A stretch of 37,495 bases of DNA from a bacterium (GTDB lineage: Bacteria > Bacillota > Bacilli > Lactobacillales > Streptococcaceae), in the NCBI GenBank assembly GCA_905221145.1, contig CAJNCA010000012.1, positions 1 through 37,495 on the forward strand, read 5' to 3'. A model generated the notes under the pieces. That model had not been told where the DNA came from. It was given only the letters and a program-made list of their open reading frames with translations, and ran no database searches. Below are positions 33,197 to 37,495 of the stretch, piece by piece. Numbering within the stretch: position 1 is the stretch's first letter; the number at the start of each line of letters is the position of its first letter. Both the position numbers and the translations under genes were made by a program.

Positions 33197-34054
33197 TTCT
33201 GTTTCAAAAGTGTTCGAGAGGGCAGTAAAACTCAATTTTTCTAAGGTGAGTGGATGTGTAAAGGAAAGTCGGAAGGCATGAAGCATAAGTCGACTTGATT
33301 TTCCTTTACTATTATAGAGAGGATCGCCCAAGATAGGAAAGTTATGATGAGAAAGGTGGACACGTATTTGATGGGTTCGTCCTGTTTTTAGTTTACACCG
33401 AACAAGAGCTGTTTTGTTTGGAAATTGCTTTAATCTGCTTACATGCGTTTCAGCATATTGCCCATTTTTTGCATCAACTATTCGTTTTCTGCGATCATGG
33501 CGATCACGTCCGATTTTGTCCCTGAAAACAAGCTCTTTGCTGTTGATATTTCCGTCAACAAGTGCCCAATATTCCCTAGAAATCTCTTTTTTCTCCAATA
33601 AGCGATTGAGAATAGGTAGGATAAAAGGATTTTTAGCAAAAAGAACTAAACCGCTGGTCTCCATGTCTAGACGATGAACGACATAACAGGTTTGGCCAAC
33701 GTAGGCGCTGATATGGTTAAGAAGAGCAATTTCGTTTGGTTGATTGCCGTGCGTTTTCATCCCCTCAGGTTTGTTTACAATAATCAAGTGTTGGTCTTGA
33801 TAAATTTCCTGAACTAAGTCTGGGTCGCCCCAAGGGATTGTCTTTTTGGGATAATCTTCCTCGTCAAAAGTTAATTGGCAAACATCTCCAGGATTCACCA
33901 TCTCGTTCCAGTGAACCTCTTCTTGATTTATCAAAATATATTTCTTGATTCTCAAAAAATGACGGATTTTTCTAGGGATAAGGAGTTGCTCCTCTAGTAA
34001 TTGTTTTACCGTCATTTGAGGTAAAGAGGCGGGTAATGTAAATGTGAATTTCAT
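33179..34054 (-). CDS. RluA/RluD-family pseudouridine synthase
   Basis: A 291-aa enzyme that isomerises uridine to pseudouridine in rRNA or tRNA. An S4-like RNA-binding segment (about 13-60, VKQLLEEQLLIPRKIRHFL) is followed by the catalytic domain with HRLD: D130 is the catalytic Asp in VVHRLDMETSGLVLFA. Further motifs are INKPEG-like IIVNKPEGMK and GRTHQIRVHL. The exact target cannot be told; paralogues RluB/C/D differ in specificity. The ATG at 34054 has no ribosome-binding site, and TACAAT lies six bases before it. Divergent from pbp2a. Confidence 0.92.
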   Translation of the reverse strand: MKFTFTLPASLPQMTVKQLLEEQLLIPRKIRHFLRIKKYILINQEEVHWNEMVNPGDVCQLTFDEEDYPKKTIPWGDPDLVQEIYQDQHLIIVNKPEGMKTHGNQPNEIALLNHISAYVGQTCYVVHRLDMETSGLVLFAKNPFILPILNRLLEKKEISREYWALVDGNINSKELVFRDKIGRDRHDRRKRIVDAKNGQYAETHVSRLKQFPNKTALVRCKLKTGRTHQIRVHLSHHNFPILGDPLYNSKGKSSRLMLHAFRLSFTHPLTLEKLSFTALSNTFETELKKNG

Positions 34055-34060
34055 ACAGAT

Positions 34061-34069
34061 ATTGTAACA
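34061..34069 (-). promoter_or_regulatory. Extended -10 of the pseudouridine synthase gene, six bases before ATG
   Basis: On the minus strand TGtTACAAT (hexamer at 34066-34061), then ATCTGT, then ATG at 34054. No ribosome-binding site and no good -35. Confidence 0.5.
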
Positions 34070-34105
34070 AAAAAAGCCCTATTTGGATAGGAAATAGCTA
34101 AATTC

Positions 34106-34134
34106 TTGTCTTCCTATGATGAAGATGATAAAAT
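34106..34134 (+). promoter_or_regulatory. pbp2a promoter, six bases before ATG
   Basis: TTGTCT (34106-34111), 17-bp spacer, extended -10 TGaTAAAAT (hexamer 34129-34134), six bases, ATG 34141. The predicted transcription start is the A of the ATG, and there is no ribosome-binding site. Confidence 0.6.
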
Positions 34135-34140
34135 AAACGC

Positions 34141-36336
34141 ATGAAATTAGATAAATTATTCGAGAAATTTCTTTCTCTTTTTAAAAAAGAAACAAGTGAA
34201 CTAGAAGATTCTGATTCGACTAGTTTACGTCGCTCTCGTAGTGATAGAAAAAAATTAGCTCAAGTGGGTCCAATTCGAAAATTCTGGCGTCGCTATCATC
34301 TGACGAAAATCGTTGTTATACTAGGTTTGAGTGCAGGCTTGTTAGTCGGAACCTATTTGTTTGCTGTAGCCAAGTCAACCAATGTTAACGATTTGCAAAA
34401 CGCCTTGAAAACTCGAACGCTCATTTTTGACCGTGAAGAAAAAGAGGCAGGCGCTTTGTCTGGTCAAAAGGGAACCTATGTTGAACTGACTGACATCAGT
34501 AAAAACTTACAGAATGCTGTTATTGCGACAGAAGATCGTTCTTTCTACAAAAACGACGGGATTAACTATGGCCGTTTCTTCTTGGCTATTGTCACTGCAG
34601 GACGTTCAGGTGGTGGTTCTACTATTACCCAACAGCTGGCCAAAAACGCCTATTTGTCACAGGATCAAACCGTTGAGAGAAAAGCAAAAGAATTTTTTCT
34701 AGCCTTAGAATTAACAAAAAAATATAGTAAGGATCAGATCCTAACCATGTATCTTAATAACGCCTATTTTGGAAATGGTGTGTGGGGTGTAGAAGATGCG
34801 AGTAAGAAATACTTTGGAGTTTCTGCATCAGAAGTGAGTCTGGATCAAGCTGCGACTTTGGCAGGGATGCTCAAGGGTCCAGAACTGTATAATCCTTTGA
34901 ATTCTATAGAGGATTCTACCAATCGTCGCGATACTGTTTTGCAAAATATGGTTGCAGCGGGTTATATTGATAAAAATCAAGAAACCGAAGCTGCAGGAGT
35001 TGATATGACTTCGCAATTGCAAGATAAGTATGAAGGAAATATTTCAGATTACCGTTACCCCTCTTATTTTGACGCGGTGGTTAATGAAGCTGTTTCTAAG
35101 TATAATCTAACCGAGGAAGAAATCGTAAATAATGGCTACCGCATTTACACAGAGCTGGACCAAAACTACCAAGCAAATATGCAGGTTGTCTATGAAAACA
35201 CCTCACTATTTCCTAGGGCAGAGGATGGAACATTTGCTCAATCAGGAAGTGTAGCTCTCGAACCGAAAACAGGAGGAGTTCGTGGGGTTGTCGGTCAAGT
35301 TGCTGACAATGATAAAACTGGATTCCGTAATTTCAACTATGCAACCCAATCAAAACGTAGCCCTGGTTCTACAATTAAGCCTTTAGTTGTTTATACACCG
35401 GCAGTTGAGGCAGGTTGGGCTTTGAACAAACAGTTGGATAACCATACCATGCAGTATGACAGCTATAAAGTTGATAACTATGCAGGGATCAAAACGAGTC
35501 GAGAAGTTCCAATGTATCAAGCCTTGGCCGAATCACTTAATCTACCTGCTGTTGCTACTGTTAATGATTTGGGTGTTGATAAGGCTTTTGAGTCAGGAGA
35601 AAAATTTGGACTCAACATGGAAAAAGTCGACCGTGTTCTCGGCGTCGCCTTGGGAAGCGGTGTTGAAACCAACCCTCTGCAAATGGCTCAAGCATATGCT
35701 GCCTTTGCAAATGAAGGTTTAATGCCTGAAGCTCACTTTATTAGTCGAATTGAAAACGCTAGTGGACAGGTTATTGCAAGCCATAAAAATTCACAAAAAC
35801 GGGTGATTGATAAGTCTGTAGCTGATAAGATGACCAGTATGATGTTAGGGACATTCACAAACGGAACGGGCATTAGTTCATCGCCTGCAGACTATGTCAT
35901 GGCAGGGAAAACTGGAACAACTGAAGCAGTTTTCAATCCGGAGTACACAAGCGACCAGTGGGTAATTGGCTATACTCCGGATGTGGTGATTAGTCACTGG
36001 CTTGGTTTTCCGACCACTGATGAAAATCACTATCTAGCAGGTTCTACATCAAACGGTGCAGCCCATGTCTTTAGGAATATTGCAAATACCATTTTACCTT
36101 ATACACCAGGAAGTACCTTTACAGTTGAAAATGCTTATAAGCAAAATGGAATTGCACCAGCTAATACAAGTAATCGGGTAGAGAGCAATGAAATTAATCA
36201 GAAGGATGATACTCTATCTGATATTAGAAGTCGCGCTCAAAATCTAGTAGATGAGGCTAGTCGTGCTATATCGGATGCGAAGATTAAGGAAAAGGCTCAA
36301 ACAATATGGGATTCGGTAGTCAATCTATTTCGTTAA
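34141..36336 (+). CDS. pbp2a: Penicillin-binding protein 2A (class A, bifunctional)
   Basis: A 731-aa peptidoglycan synthase. A basic cytoplasmic tail (1-55) precedes one membrane helix (about 56-77). A GT51 glycosyltransferase domain follows (about 85-270) with catalytic E131 in ATEDRSF and GGSTITQQLAKN. The penicillin-binding transpeptidase domain has S410-TIK413, S465-L-N467 and K590-TGT593. The C-terminal 60 residues are a variable, helical tail. The active-site motifs look intact; STIK and KTGT read as wild type, so no resistance change is evident there. Its phosphorylatable N-terminus and partner MacP are known in pneumococcus. Confidence 0.97.
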   Translation: MKLDKLFEKFLSLFKKETSELEDSDSTSLRRSRSDRKKLAQVGPIRKFWRRYHLTKIVVILGLSAGLLVGTYLFAVAKSTNVNDLQNALKTRTLIFDREEKEAGALSGQKGTYVELTDISKNLQNAVIATEDRSFYKNDGINYGRFFLAIVTAGRSGGGSTITQQLAKNAYLSQDQTVERKAKEFFLALELTKKYSKDQILTMYLNNAYFGNGVWGVEDASKKYFGVSASEVSLDQAATLAGMLKGPELYNPLNSIEDSTNRRDTVLQNMVAAGYIDKNQETEAAGVDMTSQLQDKYEGNISDYRYPSYFDAVVNEAVSKYNLTEEEIVNNGYRIYTELDQNYQANMQVVYENTSLFPRAEDGTFAQSGSVALEPKTGGVRGVVGQVADNDKTGFRNFNYATQSKRSPGSTIKPLVVYTPAVEAGWALNKQLDNHTMQYDSYKVDNYAGIKTSREVPMYQALAESLNLPAVATVNDLGVDKAFESGEKFGLNMEKVDRVLGVALGSGVETNPLQMAQAYAAFANEGLMPEAHFISRIENASGQVIASHKNSQKRVIDKSVADKMTSMMLGTFTNGTGISSSPADYVMAGKTGTTEAVFNPEYTSDQWVIGYTPDVVISHWLGFPTTDENHYLAGSTSNGAAHVFRNIANTILPYTPGSTFTVENAYKQNGIAPANTSNRVESNEINQKDDTLSDIRSRAQNLVDEASRAISDAKIKEKAQTIWDSVVNLFR

Positions 36337-36341
36337 GATGC

Positions 36342-36370
36342 TTGTCAAAGCCTAGCTTTCTTGTTATAAT
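36342..36370 (+). promoter_or_regulatory. rpmG-secE-nusG promoter
   Basis: TTGTCA (36342-36347), 17-bp spacer, extended -10 TGtTATAAT (hexamer 36365-36370): a strong sigma-A promoter. Confidence 0.75.
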
Positions 36371-36388
36371 AGATAAGATGGAGGCGTT

Positions 36389-36541
36389 ATGGCATTAAAA
36401 AAAGCAAGCCTAGCTTGTGCGGTTTGTGGTTCGAGAAACTATTCAATCAAGATCAGCGGAAACCCCAAGCCTACACGACTAGAAGTAAATAAATTTTGTA
36501 AGCATTGTGGCAAGTACACTACACACAGAGAAACGAGATAG
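36389..36541 (+). CDS. rpmG: 50S ribosomal protein L33
   Basis: A 50-aa zinc-ribbon ribosomal protein. Zinc ligands C10, C13, C37 and C40 (CAVC and CKHC) are all present, so this is the zinc-binding (C+) form. The sequence reads [20 protein letters not shown] at its start and ends THRETR. RBS GGAGGCGTT. First gene of the rpmG-secE-nusG operon; secE starts 9 bp after its stop. Streptococci often have zinc-free rpmG paralogues elsewhere. Confidence 0.95.
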   Translation: MALKKASLACAVCGSRNYSIKISGNPKPTRLEVNKFCKHCGKYTTHRETR

Positions 36542-36550
36542 GAGAGAGCG

Positions 36551-36727
36551 ATGCGTTTTATTGGAGATATTTTTAGACTTCTTAAAGACACAACATGGCC
36601 AACTCGCAAGGAAAGCTGGAGAGATTTTCGTTCTATCATGGAATACACTGCTTTCTTTGTTGTGATTATTTATATTTTTGACAAGTTGATTGTTTCAGGA
36701 TTGATTCGATTTATTAACATTTTTTAG
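36551..36727 (+). CDS. secE: Preprotein translocase subunit SecE
   Basis: A 58-aa single-span membrane subunit of the SecYEG channel. An amphipathic N-terminal part (MRFIGDIFRLLKDTTWPTRK) with the conserved TWPTRKE motif is followed by a helix (YTAFFVVIIYIFDKLIVSG). Single-helix SecE is usual in Gram-positives. RBS GGAGAGAGCG. Its place before nusG is conserved across bacteria. Confidence 0.95.
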   Translation: MRFIGDIFRLLKDTTWPTRKESWRDFRSIMEYTAFFVVIIYIFDKLIVSGLIRFINIF

Positions 36728-36781
36728 AAGACTAGTGGCATTAACTACACTAAAAGTTTTCTATTTATGAAAGGAAGTATC

Positions 36782-37318
36782 ATGGATAGTTTTGATAAAG
36801 GATGGTTTGTCTTACAAACTTATTCTGGTTATGAAAATAAGGTAAAAGAAAATCTATTACAACGTGCGCAAACCTACAATATGTTGGATAATATTTTACG
36901 TGTTGAAATTCCAACACAAACAGTGCAAGTTGAAAAAAATGGAAAGAGAAAAGAAGTAGAAGAAAATCGCTTTCCAGGTTATGTTCTTGTAGAAATGGTG
37001 ATGACAGATGAAGCTTGGTTTGTTGTTCGAAATACACCAAACGTTACAGGATTTGTCGGATCACACGGGAACAGATCAAAACCAACACCATTATTGGAAC
37101 AAGAAATTCGTGATATCTTAGTTTCTATGGGACAAACTGTACAAGAATTTGACATCGATGTTGAAGTCGGTCAAACTGTACGCATTATCGATGGTGCTTT
37201 TGCAGATTATACTGGTAAGATTACAGAAATTGATAACAATAAAGTGAAGATGATTATCTCTATGTTTGGTAATGACACAGTTGCAGAAGTAAACCTAAAC
37301 CAAATTGCAGAATTATAA
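36782..37318 (+). CDS. nusG: Transcription termination/antitermination protein NusG
   Basis: A 178-aa RNA polymerase elongation factor. The NGN domain (1-115; KGWFVLQTYSGYENKVKENL, FPGYVLVEMVMTDEAWFVVRNTPNVTGFVG) binds the polymerase clamp. The C-terminal KOW domain (about 125-178; VGQTVRIIDGAFADYTGKI) contacts ribosome or Rho. I chose ATG 36782 because GAAAGGAAGTATC directly precedes it; the in-frame ATG at 36767 would put that site inside the coding region. A clean terminator follows. Confidence 0.96.
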   Translation: MDSFDKGWFVLQTYSGYENKVKENLLQRAQTYNMLDNILRVEIPTQTVQVEKNGKRKEVEENRFPGYVLVEMVMTDEAWFVVRNTPNVTGFVGSHGNRSKPTPLLEQEIRDILVSMGQTVQEFDIDVEVGQTVRIIDGAFADYTGKITEIDNNKVKMIISMFGNDTVAEVNLNQIAEL

Positions 37319-37322
37319 CCCC

Positions 37323-37347
37323 AAGAGAGGCTTGTCCTCTCTTTTTT
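37323..37347 (+). terminator. nusG terminator
   Basis: AAGAGAGG (37323-37330), CTTGT loop, CCTCTCTT (37336-37343), then Ts. Confidence 0.85.
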
Positions 37348-37349
37348 GT

Positions 37350-37379
37350 GCAGTTGAGGCGGTAGAGGGTGCAGAATGG
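37350..37379 (+). promoter_or_regulatory. ComE direct-repeat box upstream of comX
   Basis: Direct repeats GCAGTTGAG (37350-37358) and GCAGAATGG (37371-37379), separated by exactly 12 bp, give a 21-bp period. This matches the ComE early-competence box (about aCAnTTgaG-N12-aCAnTTgaG), with a weaker right half. Confidence 0.75.
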
Positions 37380-37408
37380 ATGAAATGGCTCCGATTAACT
37401 TCTTGATT

Positions 37409-37417
37409 TGTTAGAAT
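37409..37417 (+). promoter_or_regulatory. comX core promoter (extended -10)
   Basis: TGtTAGAAT (hexamer 37412-37417), 32 bp downstream of the ComE box, with no -35 hexamer, as expected for an activator-dependent promoter. Confidence 0.65.
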
Positions 37418-37439
37418 ATATCTAGAAAGGGGGAGGCTT

Positions 37440-37495
37440 ATGCTTAAAGAATTGTATGAAGAAGTCCAAGGAATTGTATACAAGTGTAGAAATGA
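37440..37495 (+). CDS. comX: Competence sigma factor ComX (SigX), N-terminal fragment
   Basis: Only the first 18 codons lie in the window, cut by its right edge: MLKELYEEVQGIVYKCRN. I recognise this as the start of pneumococcal ComX (as I remember it, MIKELYEEVQGTVYKCRNE). ComX is the alternative sigma factor that directs RNA polymerase to cin-box promoters such as that of comGA here. RBS AAAGGGGGAGG. Identity rests on the N-terminus, the ComE box upstream and the known nusG-comX order; pneumococcus has two comX copies. Confidence 0.85.
   Translation, partial: MLKELYEEVQGIVYKCRN

Overview
The window is a piece of chromosome from a low-GC Gram-positive coccus of the Streptococcus mitis/oralis/pneumoniae group. 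I infer this from near-identity of many proteins to pneumococcal ones as I remember them (PBP2a, AdhE, the ComG pilus proteins, the LysM surface protein), from a RUP-like repeat, and from the gene order nusG - comX. From memory, S. pneumoniae carries extra genes between jag and tkt (ascorbate uptake) and between adhE and gap that are not seen here, and I do not recall the acyltransferase between tgt and nagA. A mitis/oralis-type relative therefore seems likelier than S. pneumoniae itself. Species cannot be fixed without a search.

Layout. 1-507: six tandem tRNA genes (Phe, Tyr, Trp, His, Gln, Leu) and a terminator. 614-5413: a glutamate-cysteine ligase-like protein, threonine synthase, a MATE exporter and a HAD phosphatase. 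5582-8686: a secreted LysM/peptidase-like cell-wall protein, a MarR regulator with a small membrane protein, a RUP-like element and pyrrolidone-carboxylate peptidase. 8712-15788: a DUF975 membrane protein (minus strand), tgt, an OatA-like acyltransferase, nagA, a zinc alcohol dehydrogenase and a DUF1033 protein. 15865-19560: the seven-gene comG operon for the transformation pilus. 19593-22437: two methyltransferases and ackA. 22583-25434: rnpA, yidC, jag and one uncharacterised gene. 25551-28831: tkt, yajC, a low-molecular-weight tyrosine phosphatase and a MORN-repeat protein. 29130-33110: adhE and gap. 33179-34140: an RluA-type pseudouridine synthase and its divergent promoter with pbp2a. 34141-37495: pbp2a, rpmG-secE-nusG and the first 18 codons of comX.

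Themes. Competence appears twice: the comG operon has a ComX-type cin-box as its only promoter, and comX at the right edge has a ComE direct repeat. Fermentation (tkt, gap, adhE, ackA) is tied to redox and carbon control by a cluster of Rex-like operators before adhE and CcpA-type cre sites before adhE and ackA. Cell-wall functions recur (LysM protein, acyltransferase, nagA, PBP2a).

Most of the window is ordinary core genome and I see no defence island, phage or CRISPR. Two signals deserve attention. First, the tgt mRNA leader contains a hairpin with a 7-nt loop CUGUUUU. It copies the U33-G34-U35 anticodon-loop signal that the Tgt enzyme recognises, and it abuts the tgt ribosome-binding site. 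Second, five genes have a -10 hexamer exactly six bases before ATG and no Shine-Dalgarno sequence, which is the geometry of leaderless mRNAs. Two of these, rluA-type and pbp2a, are divergent from one 86-bp region.
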